Below, one piece after another: positions 52,771 to 61,800 of a stretch of 64,000 nucleotides of DNA. The first letter of the stretch is position 1; each line of letters starts with the position of its first letter. The translations under genes and the position numbers were made by a program. The notes under the pieces are model-generated. The model ran no database searches and was not told where the DNA came from. It saw nothing but the letters and a program-made list of their open reading frames with translations. Source of the stretch: Phycisphaerae bacterium (lineage in GTDB: Bacteria > Planctomycetota > Phycisphaerae > Phycisphaerales > SM1A02); the NCBI GenBank assembly GCA_002717655.1, contig PBAY01000051.1, forward strand, positions 186,001 to 250,000, written 5' to 3'.

Positions 52771-54723
52771 ATGCTGCTATCCCTACTTGTATTGCTTCTG
52801 GCACAGGCTCCTGCGATGGGTGAAATCCGTAATCAGGAAGTCCCCTGGCCCGTCACGCTTGGCGCAAAATCGCTGTATCGAGCCAACATGATCCCCATGG
52901 TGGATCAGGTGGTCATCGTGCCGGACGTCGATACGTATCTGGATGAACTGGCCCGATGGTCCAAGGATGGGCAGTGGCCCATTCTGATTGAAGATGATCA
53001 TCTGGTCTCCATGCTCGTTCGACGACTCAAGCCCGATCAGGTCATCCAACGCGAAGCGGTCGCTCCACCCGGACCCACCCCGATGCAGAGACTCCGTCTC
53101 ATTCAGACTCGAGCCTGGGGCGCTGCATCAGGCGAGACCTTTGAAGATGCCATGAAGCGGAATGGTCTTGAATCACTCGGACTGGTTCTCACCTCGGAGT
53201 CTGCCACAGCATTTCCCGCAGCGGCAGCCCTGGCAGTTGGTCGTGGCCAGTCCATTGCTGAACTGGATGGCAAATTCGGCGGAGGCGGGACCATCCTTGG
53301 AACATCAAAGTCTGAAGCCCTGGCCAAACTGGTGCAGCAGAGATGCGAGCAGACTGGCCTGAGCTGGCAATCGATGGGTGATCAGATTGATGCGATCACC
53401 GTGTGTCGAAATCTGCCTTCAAGGGCAAGAATGAGATATCCCAGTACAGCTCGTGTTCAGGCACCAAATGTCGGTGCGGAGGATCCGTTGGCCATTACCG
53501 ACATTCTGGGTCGGCTCGAAAATGGTGATCGATTTGCCATTGTTGGATGGATCAATGGAAGCACGGCACAGAGCAGTTACATGGCCATGTGCAGCCTGTT
53601 CTTGAAACCCGATACCGCCTTGCTCTGCAATGGCTATCCGAAACAAGGCCAATGGCTGAACTATGCACTTGAAGAAGCGGATGCCATCCTGAAGAAATCA
53701 GGATTCAGCACCACCATGCTGGATGGCAGAAACATGCGTGGTTTCCGTTCACGCTCATCTGGTGGTTTGGATGATGATCTGATCCTGATCAATTCCAAGG
53801 GCAACCGCGACTTCTTTGAACTGGGCCAGGGGCGAGGCACACCGGATGACATCCCTGTTTTGTCTTCACCTGCGGCGTTATCCATGATTCACAGCTGGTC
53901 TCTTGTTGATCCAAGCAACGCGCAGACCGTTGGTGGTCGTTGGCTCGAGCATGGTGTCTATGCCTATGTCGGTTCGGCCCATGAACCATATCTGCCAGCA
54001 TTCCTGCCCGCTTCGGAATTCGTACAGCGTCTCTCGCTTCTGGTTCCGTTTCTCGTAGCAGGTCGGTGGTGGCAGGATCAGGGTCCGTTCTCGGGTCCAT
54101 GGAGAATCAATACCTTGGGCGATCCACTGATGACCATGGGGCCTCCCAAACTGAACACGCGTCCTCGCATTGCCCCAACAGGTGCATCCGATGCTGCTGC
54201 TCGTGGCTTGAATCTCCGGACCAAGGCAGAACAGCTCATGAGAGAAATGGCCACTTCACCAGACAAGGAGACGCTTGCATTGTGCCTGCGTGCACTCAAT
54301 CTGATTGGTGAAGATGAGCTCGCACGACAGATGTGGATCTTCGGTGAACAGCATCATGTCCGAAGTGAAGAAGCTGCTGAGCAGGTTCTTGGACCACTCT
54401 TTCGCTTGCAGGATCGATCTGCATTCATCGAAGCCTGGCGAAGAATCAAGACGCCGACACGGCTGCAGCGAGACATGTTGTGGCAACTTCTGGGGCCTTC
54501 ACTGACTGCGAGCACGGACGATGATGTTCTCATGCTTCTTGAAAAGGAAGTGAAGGGTCCAACGCCATCCAGTCATATCGAATTACTTGCGCCACATCTC
54601 GCCAAACGATATGGAAGTCCAACAGTCGTCAGATTGATTGAACGTGCCTCTCGAACCGCCTCGACTGGGCAGGAAAGGCAAAAGCTGGATGGATTGAAGC
54701 AGCAATATTCCAGCGGACGCTGA
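52771..54723 (+). CDS. Large secreted protein, possibly caspase/gingipain-like fold
   Basis: A 650-residue protein with a signal peptide (MLLSLLVLLLAQAPAMGE). I recognise no family with certainty. The part from about 400 (LINSKGNRDFFELGQG, SPAALSMIHSWSLVDPSN, TVGGRWLEHGVYAYVGSAHEPYLPAF, NTLGDPLMTMG) follows the layout of the planctomycete TIGR03790/peptidase C25-like group: a GDP near the end of the domain, and VGS-x-x-E-P-Y-L. A clear catalytic His-Cys pair is not visible, so activity is doubtful. An alpha-helical repeat-like C-terminus (LALCLRALNLIGEDELARQMW) follows. The ATG at 52771 is 6 nt after a -10-like hexamer inside a palindrome. Confidence 0.6.
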   Translation: MLLSLLVLLLAQAPAMGEIRNQEVPWPVTLGAKSLYRANMIPMVDQVVIVPDVDTYLDELARWSKDGQWPILIEDDHLVSMLVRRLKPDQVIQREAVAPPGPTPMQRLRLIQTRAWGAASGETFEDAMKRNGLESLGLVLTSESATAFPAAAALAVGRGQSIAELDGKFGGGGTILGTSKSEALAKLVQQRCEQTGLSWQSMGDQIDAITVCRNLPSRARMRYPSTARVQAPNVGAEDPLAITDILGRLENGDRFAIVGWINGSTAQSSYMAMCSLFLKPDTALLCNGYPKQGQWLNYALEEADAILKKSGFSTTMLDGRNMRGFRSRSSGGLDDDLILINSKGNRDFFELGQGRGTPDDIPVLSSPAALSMIHSWSLVDPSNAQTVGGRWLEHGVYAYVGSAHEPYLPAFLPASEFVQRLSLLVPFLVAGRWWQDQGPFSGPWRINTLGDPLMTMGPPKLNTRPRIAPTGASDAAARGLNLRTKAEQLMREMATSPDKETLALCLRALNLIGEDELARQMWIFGEQHHVRSEEAAEQVLGPLFRLQDRSAFIEAWRRIKTPTRLQRDMLWQLLGPSLTASTDDDVLMLLEKEVKGPTPSSHIELLAPHLAKRYGSPTVVRLIERASRTASTGQERQKLDGLKQQYSSGR

Positions 54724-54733
54724 AGTCACACGA

Positions 54734-54976
54734 TCACTCGGCGTTTGCCCACCTGGAATGACTGCGATTACTGACCACGAGTTCCATGACATGCAGCTCA
54801 TAGCCCAGAACATCGCCTGATCCCATGGCCAACGCGGTTTGAGGGCCCTGGAATGCTGCCAATGCAGCATGATTACGAGGTGCAGGCATCTGGACAGTCT
54901 CAGAAAGGCATGAAACGTCCACATCGGAGTACATGGGGCCGGATAGAGCGGTTGTGACAATAATCAGTGCATTCAT
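54734..54976 (-). CDS. Possible small protein, unidentified
   Basis: An 80-residue frame starting MNALIIVTTALSGPMYSDVDVSCL and ending SRSHSRWANAE-like NRSHSRWANAE. It has no signal peptide, no membrane helix and no motif that I know. It fits neatly after the previous gene (11 bp convergent) and its codon choice resembles the neighbours. No ribosome-binding site is obvious. It may be real or chance. Confidence 0.35.
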   Translation of the reverse strand: MNALIIVTTALSGPMYSDVDVSCLSETVQMPAPRNHAALAAFQGPQTALAMGSGDVLGYELHVMELVVSNRSHSRWANAE

Positions 54977-55424
54977 GGGTTCAATTCCAGACTTCAGAAG
55001 ATCCCCTGAGGGAATAGGGGTAGAGCAATCAGTCCCTCCGACCCCCTCCTTCGACTTCTTCAGACCGTCAATTCAGTCGAATCTGAAGACCCGCACCCTC
55101 TTTTTTGAATTCAGCCCGATCATCCGATCTGATCCGATTCAGGCCACCCTTTCCGCAGCGGGGATAAAAATGGCGATCCATGGGCTTCTGCAAGGGACAA
55201 TGCCTCAACCAATCAATTCCACTCGGAAATTCATCCTTCTTGACATGATGAGGTCACACCGCGAGGCTGTACCGCTATCGAATGTCAGTGAATCCCAATG
55301 CAGCGGTGAAAGCCAAAGCGATTACCAACAACTCTGACTGAGGGCACCTCTGATTTCAGGACATGACTCCATCAAAGTACGACGAGATCGAGCAGATTCG
55401 AGTCGCGGCAGCGCTCGATCTCAG
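54977..55424 (+). other. Intergenic region with hairpin and T-run
   Basis: About 450 bp without a convincing gene. CTTCAGA (55058-55064) and TCTGAAG (55082-55088) form a long-loop inverted repeat; T6 lies at 55101-55106, 12 nt later, possibly a weak plus-strand terminator. A short frame of 25 codons (ATG 55363) ends across the start of the TpsB gene and could be a leader peptide. No RNA gene is recognised. Confidence 0.35.
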
Positions 55425-58352
55425 ATGTCTTCATGGTTGATGAAGACGGTTGTGCTGACTGTCATGATGATCGGGATTGGCGGTGGCCATTCAGCATTTG
55501 CTGAAACAATGAATGTTGAATCCATCACGTTGATGTGGGATCGAACACATGCACTGTTGCCGGACCTCGAGGACCTCGAAACCGTTCCGATTCGTCTCAA
55601 GCGTGGATCAAATGGTCTGGTTGCCCCTTCAAAAGATGACAGCACCATTCGAACAGATCTTGCAGCCATCAATCAGATGGGTGGTGTTCAACTGTCGACT
55701 GGGGCCTTGGATGTCATCATCGAAAGGCTTGTGGAAGCACTCAAGAAAGATGGCCTGGTAGGTGTGACCATCACCGCAGGCCAGTTGCCTGCTGCTGGCA
55801 CGGCCCTCCGACGTGTTGATCTCTATCTCGTTGCAACTCTTCCCTTGCAGGGGGGGAGGCCAAACAGGCTCATCCCCGCAAATCTTCAACCCATTCGCAA
55901 GGGTGAAGCGGTTACGTCTGGTGAGCTTGAACCAGCAGCATCCCGGACCTGGATCATCAAGTCGGCACGAGCCCGATGGAAACAACCCGACCCACTGATG
56001 GTCGATGCTACTTCCGTACTCTCCGTCCCGGTTCGCCTCGGTGAACGTGATGACATCTATACCAATCCCCAGGATGGCCGAAGAATCCTGTCCATGTCCA
56101 TCAGGAGGTTCATTGGCGACGGAACGCATGCGTTCAATGAGATGGCCGTTGAATCAATGGGGATGGCGGTCGCTCAACATCTGAAGCAACAGGGATTTGA
56201 TCAAGCGATTGTGACCGCAGAGGTCAGTTCTGGCGGCCAACTGATACTGGAACTCGATCTTGAGGCCTCTGAACCTGATGCAGAGAGCAATGAGCAGGAT
56301 GCCGAAGCCCAAGTTCAACCAGAAGAACCTGCTGCCGAAGTGACCACCCCACCAGTTCAAACGCGAACTGAAGAGGAGGAACCTTCACCCGCCAAGGCAA
56401 CTCAGGAAGAGGCGGCTGCTTCGGATGTTTCACCAACTGAAGCCATGGAGCCCGAGGCGGCTGAGTCAGCTGGAGTTGATGCCTCCGCCGAAGCAGAAAC
56501 AGAGGCAGAGCCTGCGGAAACATTTCCGAATGAACCCGGGACAATGGATGGCACCTCTTATATCGCCGACCCCCTGCTTGTCGACTACCGTCATCCACAC
56601 CCGGATCTGCCTTCCACTGCATTCTTCATGGACATGCCGATCATCCTCGGACTGACCGATGAAGGCTGGATTGCACCAAGAGAAAACGTCAACGTCGTCG
56701 AGACTTCCATCAACGAGATCAACGCCGATGGCGGCGGAGTCTTCTGGAGTTCCGCCATTGCAACCATCACTTCGGCGATCAGCCGTGTACTGGTGGAGGA
56801 TGATCTGTTGGGCGTCTTCGTGATTCCAGATCAACAGCAGATCAGCGCTGCCGCGGGATCGATCGGTCTGGATCTTCGACCTGTTGACCAGACGGAATTG
56901 ACGATCATGATCACGGTTGGTCGTGTCGTCGAAACCCGTACCGTTGCGCAGGGCAATCGAATTGAAGAAGGTGAAGAAGTCAACCATGTGACCCACAAGG
57001 CGATCAAGGGATCTTCACCGATACAACCCCATGATGGCGAAGCTGAGATTGCCAGTGGGCCGCGGGCAGACCTGCTTCGACAGGATCAGCTTACGGATTA
57101 CATCCATCGATTGAATCGACATCCCGGACGTCAGGTCGAAGCCTCCGTTGCCGCTGCTGCTGTGCCTGGCGGCGTCAGTCTTGACTTCCTGGTGTTCGAA
57201 CCGAACCCGCTGACTCTCTACTATGAAATCGGCAATACGGGAACACCTCAGGAAGAAGGGCTCCGGCAACGGTTCGGAATCTTTCACTCCCAGCTGACAG
57301 GCAATGATGATGTTCTGTCTCTGGAATATGTGACCTCGAACTTCAGTACCACGAATGCAGTACTTGGTTCCTATCAGTTCCGGGTTACTGACGACAATCG
57401 GGTCCGCGGCGGGCTGATGGGCAGCTGGAACAAGTTCGTCAATGATCAGTTCGGCGATGAGTTCATTGACTACACCGGTTACTCATGGTCCACGGGTGGA
57501 CAGTTGATCTTCAACGTCTATCAGGATGGTCCATTCTTCATCGATGTCGTTCCCGGGGTCAATTATCAGAAGGTCAAGGTCAGCAATGAACTTCTGAACG
57601 ACAGTGGAATTGCAGGATTCCTGCTGCCATATGCACAACTTCAGGCTTCTCGTCAGGATGACCAGGGACTCTTCCAGGCCATGGTTGGAATTGAAGGCAG
57701 CCCACTGTCGCAGAGCAATCAGGAGCTGACGCTGCTTGGACGCCTCAACCCCAGTGAACGATGGGCTCGAATGAACTGGAGCGCCTCACTCTCGACCTTC
57801 CTGGAGCCACTGCTCAATCCCGTCGAATGGGGCAACCCGGAGACACCTGAAACCTCGACCCTTGCCCATGAACTCGCGTTCCGCTTCTCCGGACAGTATT
57901 CATTCGGAAGTCGACTTGTTCCTCAGTTCCAAAGCATCATGGGCGGCATCTACTCGGTGCGAGGCTACGCCCAATCTGTCGTAGCAGGCGACAACTCCAT
58001 CTTTGGTTCTCTTGAATACCGGTTCCACATCCCCAGGACATTCGCCGTCCAGCCTGAACCCATCGATTTCATGGGAGCACCCTTCAGAGCTGCCCCTCAA
58101 TATGTCTATGGCCGCCCTGACTGGGATCTCATCCTGAAAGCCTTCTTTGATGCTGGTTACGTCTTCCAGAATGGCAATCTCCCCTTTGAGGTCAATAACA
58201 CGCTTCTCGGGGCTGGAATCGGCATGGAATTCCTCTACAAGTCGAATCTGAGGGTCCGTATGGACTGGGGGTTCGCCCTTCACGACCTCAAGTTCGGGTT
58301 AGCAGAGGCTGGAACCAGCCGTTTGTACGTGACTGGCACCTTTCTCTGGTGA
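55425..58352 (+). CDS. TpsB-type outer-membrane transporter (Omp85/ShlB family) with duplicated periplasmic module
   Basis: A 975-residue exported protein; signal MMIGIGGGHSAFA|ET. Residues about 30-275 and 380-570 are two related modules: LVEALKKDGLVGVTITAGQL, LRRVDLYLVATLPLQGGRPN and ASRTWIIKSARA versus LVEDDLLGVFVIPDQQQI, LTIMITVGRVVETRTVAQG and HVTHKAIKGSSPIQPHDG. They may be POTRA-like. A highly acidic Ala/Glu linker of 100 residues separates them. From about 585 a beta-barrel follows with strand pairs (TLYYEIGNTGTP, LLGSYQFRVTDD-like VLGSYQFRVTDD) and the Omp85 hallmark IYSVRGYAQS at 843-850, ending in the outer-membrane type aromatic residue (TGTFLW). The TpsA-like gene follows after 200 bp, so TpsB is very likely its exporter. 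Confidence 0.8.
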   Translation: MSSWLMKTVVLTVMMIGIGGGHSAFAETMNVESITLMWDRTHALLPDLEDLETVPIRLKRGSNGLVAPSKDDSTIRTDLAAINQMGGVQLSTGALDVIIERLVEALKKDGLVGVTITAGQLPAAGTALRRVDLYLVATLPLQGGRPNRLIPANLQPIRKGEAVTSGELEPAASRTWIIKSARARWKQPDPLMVDATSVLSVPVRLGERDDIYTNPQDGRRILSMSIRRFIGDGTHAFNEMAVESMGMAVAQHLKQQGFDQAIVTAEVSSGGQLILELDLEASEPDAESNEQDAEAQVQPEEPAAEVTTPPVQTRTEEEEPSPAKATQEEAAASDVSPTEAMEPEAAESAGVDASAEAETEAEPAETFPNEPGTMDGTSYIADPLLVDYRHPHPDLPSTAFFMDMPIILGLTDEGWIAPRENVNVVETSINEINADGGGVFWSSAIATITSAISRVLVEDDLLGVFVIPDQQQISAAAGSIGLDLRPVDQTELTIMITVGRVVETRTVAQGNRIEEGEEVNHVTHKAIKGSSPIQPHDGEAEIASGPRADLLRQDQLTDYIHRLNRHPGRQVEASVAAAAVPGGVSLDFLVFEPNPLTLYYEIGNTGTPQEEGLRQRFGIFHSQLTGNDDVLSLEYVTSNFSTTNAVLGSYQFRVTDDNRVRGGLMGSWNKFVNDQFGDEFIDYTGYSWSTGGQLIFNVYQDGPFFIDVVPGVNYQKVKVSNELLNDSGIAGFLLPYAQLQASRQDDQGLFQAMVGIEGSPLSQSNQELTLLGRLNPSERWARMNWSASLSTFLEPLLNPVEWGNPETPETSTLAHELAFRFSGQYSFGSRLVPQFQSIMGGIYSVRGYAQSVVAGDNSIFGSLEYRFHIPRTFAVQPEPIDFMGAPFRAAPQYVYGRPDWDLILKAFFDAGYVFQNGNLPFEVNNTLLGAGIGMEFLYKSNLRVRMDWGFALHDLKFGLAEAGTSRLYVTGTFLW

Positions 58353-58375
58353 TTTTTCTTATTTGGGCTAGGTTG

Positions 58376-58393
58376 AAGGGGTAAAGGCCCCTT
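58376..58393. other. Stem-loop between the TpsB and TpsA genes
   Basis: AAGGGG and CCCCTT with a 6 nt loop TAAAGG; then AAGGCCCTT nearby at 58396-58404. No T-run follows. It may attenuate or stabilise the mRNA. A -10-like TAGAAT at 58442-58447 may give TpsA its own promoter. Confidence 0.35.
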
Positions 58394-58552
58394 AGAAGGC
58401 CCTTATAGGACGATCGAGAAGGGAATGAGTGACTCTCGCGGTAGAATGAGGTTTCACAATTGACTCAGGCAGGTGTGATCGGCCCATGGTGGTGGGCTCG
58501 ACCTCGAGCCAGCTGACCATCTGCCTCATTTGTTGAATCAGGAGCCTGAACC

Positions 58553-61500
58553 ATGCATCAGATCGGGAAGATCCAGAAGCTCAGCTGCAGTGTGATGCGA
58601 TTGATTTCCAAGGCGTTGCCTCCACGGAATCATCGATCAACGCTTCTGCTTGCAGGGATCGTGTGTGGTCTTGCAGCCCCATCCGCTCTGGGAAACACCA
58701 TTCCACAAGGCTGGTCGTTCAGGAATGGCCATGGCACTGGCAACGTGACCGTTGCGCCTGGTGGCGTAGGCGCAACCGTTTGGCTCAATGGCTCCACCGC
58801 GGTTATTGACTGGAACAGCTTCAACATCGGAGCTGGCAACTATGTTCGCTTCCAGTCATTCACTGATCCCGGCTTTCGCGTTCTGAACATCACCAATCAG
58901 CCGATGGCCTCCAACATCCATGGTTCGATTACGGGGTCTGGAACCGTCGGCTTGATCAATCCTGCTGGCGTGGTCTTCTGGGGAACCAGTGTCGTGAACG
59001 TAGGCTCTTTCCTTGCTGCCTCAGCCAATACGATTGATGAAGCCGGCTTCCTCGGTGGTGGTGAATTTGCCATGACCATGGACAGCGGCAGCGTCCGTAC
59101 CTTCCCAGGTTCAACCCTGATTGCCAACGACGGCCTCATGCTGGCAGGTCGTACCGTCACCAATCGTGGCACCATTGATGCGCCGATCGTCCTAATGGCC
59201 GGTGGATTGCACAACATGGACGAAGTCACGATCAAGACTGTCGGAGATGTCATCAGCTTCAAGCTCAATGGCACCGACCTGGGTCTTGATTCTGGTGCTG
59301 ATACCAGCGATGCAAGCGGATACTACAGCCCGAATGAAGGTGCCTTGGATCCAACCAATCTAGGCAGTGTTGCTGTCAACAACACTGGCACGATCAATGC
59401 TTCAAAGCATGTTGCCATGGCTGCAGGTGATTTCTGTGGCTTTGCCATTGCGAACACCGGCACGATTTCTGCTCAGGGTGGCATCGTCGATGCGGTCGCG
59501 TTGACCGGGATGATCCACAACACCGGATCGATCAATTCACATGGCCCCAGTGGCGGACAGGTGCGAATGGCCGCACCAGTGATTGTCAATGGTGGCACCG
59601 GACAGATCGGAGCCAACTCGACCGGAAACGGCGGGGCGGGCGACATCCTCATGCTCAGCTGCATGAACACGATCTTTGAAACCGGTAGCCAGGTCTATGC
59701 CAATGGTGGAATCAGTGGAGATGGTGGCAGTATTACCAGTTGGAGCTATGGCTCCCAGCTTCTGGAAAAGGCCACCAGCATTACTGCCGAGGGTGGATGG
59801 ATGTCAGGTGATGGTGGGCAAGTCACGCTTCGTTCGGACTCTATGGCGGTCGAAGGTTGGCTCAAGACCGGACCGGGCTCCATGAGCAATGGAGCGCTTG
59901 GCACCATCTCGCTGTTGTCTCGTAAGGCGATGACCATTCAGGATGATGTAGCGACCCCTGTCTGGTCACTTGATGGACTCGTCAATCCACTCATGAAGTC
60001 ATCCGGCGTCTCTGTTGGTACGACACTCGAATACGTCGATGCCAATCTGTACATGGCATCACGGGACTCCACACTCAAGTTCGACACGAATCTTGACTGG
60101 AACCCCGATCTCAATAACGGCGCAGGTGGCCGACATGTAAAGGGGAATCTGGGCCTTCTTGGTCAGACGGGCATCGTCCTCAATCAGGCTGGTGTGACCA
60201 GAATCTCAGCTGACGGCAGTGTCTACTCCGTGGGCAACTTTGAAATGGGTGCCGGCTTCAATGATGCAGGTCTGGCGCTGGATGCTGGTGTCGGCATCGG
60301 CCTGTCTGGAAATATGGGCGATGATTCTCCATTGAGCCGGATCGACTTCACCGCCGAAGATTTCATTCTGCTGGGTGCCGTTGATGCCAACTTTGATACC
60401 AACCTGATGCGAGCAGAGGGTGACATCACCTTCAATCTTGGCAACAACAACCAGTGGTTCAGTTCGACCGGAATTGCTTCCGTAACCGTTTCTTCAGATC
60501 AATATGAAATTGCTTCGGAATCCGGCGACATCATCTTCGGCGACATGCAGGCCATGAGCGCTCTGGGCGATCTGTCTCTCAATGCGGGCAACAAAGTCAC
60601 ACTTGGTGACATGAATGCATTGGGCACCTTGAATGTCAGTGCTCCGACGATTGAAATACTGCTGCGTGACTCAACGACAATTAAGTTCAATGATGGAACC
60701 GCGGATTCTTCATCTACCCAGCTCGCTGCCAATGGACCCATTACGTTCTCAGTAGCACCCGAGTATGACCTGAACCTTGGTTTGGGAAAGCCACAATTCA
60801 GTTCCGGCAGCGGCGCTGAATTCAACGGAAATCTGGGCGACCAGACCTGGCGGAAACTCGATGGCATGACTGAGGACTATCTGACGGTCAGCTCCCCCAA
60901 CCCCTGGGAGGAAAATGGAGTGCTTCCACTGCTGGGCCTGATGCCCTTGGGAGACATCATCATTCCTCCGGTACCTCCAGTACCGCCTGTTCCGCCGACA
61001 CCGCCGGTACCACCAACGCCCCCGGTACCACCAACACCACCAACACCACCAACACCTGAACCAACGCCAGTCGTACCAGATGACACGATTGCTGCTGATT
61101 CTCAGATCTTCCAACAAGATGACATCGTCGCGGATCCGCCTGAGAAACAGCTTCCCCCACTGGATCTGAGTCTGGCTGATCTCGGAATCGAGTTGAAGGA
61201 ACCACCTGCGGGCCAACGTTCATCCATCGTCAGCGATCTCTCACCGAGTGCCGACACCACTGCTGCTGTCGATTCACCAATCTTCGTCAGTCCTCAGCGA
61301 GTCAACGCGGAAGCCGCCGAGAGTGCTGTCAGGCAGTTTCAGGATGTCATTGAAAGTCAGCCCAATGTCACGCAGGCCATGATTGCTCAACGCGATACCA
61401 GCGAAATGGCTGGTTCAATCAAACAGGCTTTCCAGTCCTTTGCGGATTCCGGCGCTCAGGGTGAAGGGCAGTCCTTCTCGTCCTGGTTGAATTCCTCTGA

Positions 61501-61690
61501 CAGCAACCCCGAGGCCAGAGCCTATCTCGACGGCATGCAGGCGACGTTCCAGGATCTGACCAGCGCTGGCCTCAACAGTGCTGAAGTTGGGAGAAGCCGG
61601 CTGTTCGTGGCGAACCGGATTCTTGGAAACAACAATGACGCCAGCCTGACTCCACAGGGTCTGGCCAATGCAATGGCTCCACCCAAGTAG
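58553..61690 (+). CDS. TpsA-like exoprotein with filamentous-haemagglutinin N-terminal domain
   Basis: A 1045-residue exported protein. AGGAG lies 9 nt before the ATG. A long signal peptide (about 48 residues, STLLLAGIVCGLAAPSALG) is followed by a TPS secretion domain: NTIPQGWSFRNGHGTGNVTV, VIDWNSFNIGAGNYVRFQ and INPAGVVFWGTSVVNVGSF (the N-P-N-G-I motif as N-P-A-G-V at 136). The middle part is beta-helical with NTGTI-type turns (NNTGTINASKHVAM, NTGTISAQGGIVDA). Residues about 804-838 are a Pro-Val/Thr-rich linker (PPVPPVPPTPPVPPTPP). A helical C-terminal part (ESAVRQFQDVIESQPNVTQA) ends it. Likely exported by the TpsB just upstream; it may be an adhesin. Confidence 0.85.
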   Translation: MHQIGKIQKLSCSVMRLISKALPPRNHRSTLLLAGIVCGLAAPSALGNTIPQGWSFRNGHGTGNVTVAPGGVGATVWLNGSTAVIDWNSFNIGAGNYVRFQSFTDPGFRVLNITNQPMASNIHGSITGSGTVGLINPAGVVFWGTSVVNVGSFLAASANTIDEAGFLGGGEFAMTMDSGSVRTFPGSTLIANDGLMLAGRTVTNRGTIDAPIVLMAGGLHNMDEVTIKTVGDVISFKLNGTDLGLDSGADTSDASGYYSPNEGALDPTNLGSVAVNNTGTINASKHVAMAAGDFCGFAIANTGTISAQGGIVDAVALTGMIHNTGSINSHGPSGGQVRMAAPVIVNGGTGQIGANSTGNGGAGDILMLSCMNTIFETGSQVYANGGISGDGGSITSWSYGSQLLEKATSITAEGGWMSGDGGQVTLRSDSMAVEGWLKTGPGSMSNGALGTISLLSRKAMTIQDDVATPVWSLDGLVNPLMKSSGVSVGTTLEYVDANLYMASRDSTLKFDTNLDWNPDLNNGAGGRHVKGNLGLLGQTGIVLNQAGVTRISADGSVYSVGNFEMGAGFNDAGLALDAGVGIGLSGNMGDDSPLSRIDFTAEDFILLGAVDANFDTNLMRAEGDITFNLGNNNQWFSSTGIASVTVSSDQYEIASESGDIIFGDMQAMSALGDLSLNAGNKVTLGDMNALGTLNVSAPTIEILLRDSTTIKFNDGTADSSSTQLAANGPITFSVAPEYDLNLGLGKPQFSSGSGAEFNGNLGDQTWRKLDGMTEDYLTVSSPNPWEENGVLPLLGLMPLGDIIIPPVPPVPPVPPTPPVPPTPPVPPTPPTPPTPEPTPVVPDDTIAADSQIFQQDDIVADPPEKQLPPLDLSLADLGIELKEPPAGQRSSIVSDLSPSADTTAAVDSPIFVSPQRVNAEAAESAVRQFQDVIESQPNVTQAMIAQRDTSEMAGSIKQAFQSFADSGAQGEGQSFSSWLNSSDSNPEARAYLDGMQATFQDLTSAGLNSAEVGRSRLFVANRILGNNNDASLTPQGLANAMAPPK

Positions 61691-61800
61691 CCCCCAACCT
61701 ACCCACAGAAGTTGTGACAACCTCTCGGACCCCTTGAGACCCAAGGGCGGTGGCCGTATGCTCAGCATCGCCGCTGAAAGCCGCAGGGAGTCTCCTCGCC

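Noticed and set aside
54933-55337. 134-residue plus-strand frame in the region before the TpsB gene
   Set aside because: No ribosome-binding site, low-complexity composition, overlap with the minus-strand small ORF and no recognisable domain.
58440-58470. TTTCACAATTGAC as a Rex operator half-site
   Set aside because: Only one half (TTCACAA) is present; the inverted TTGTGAA half at the right spacing is missing.
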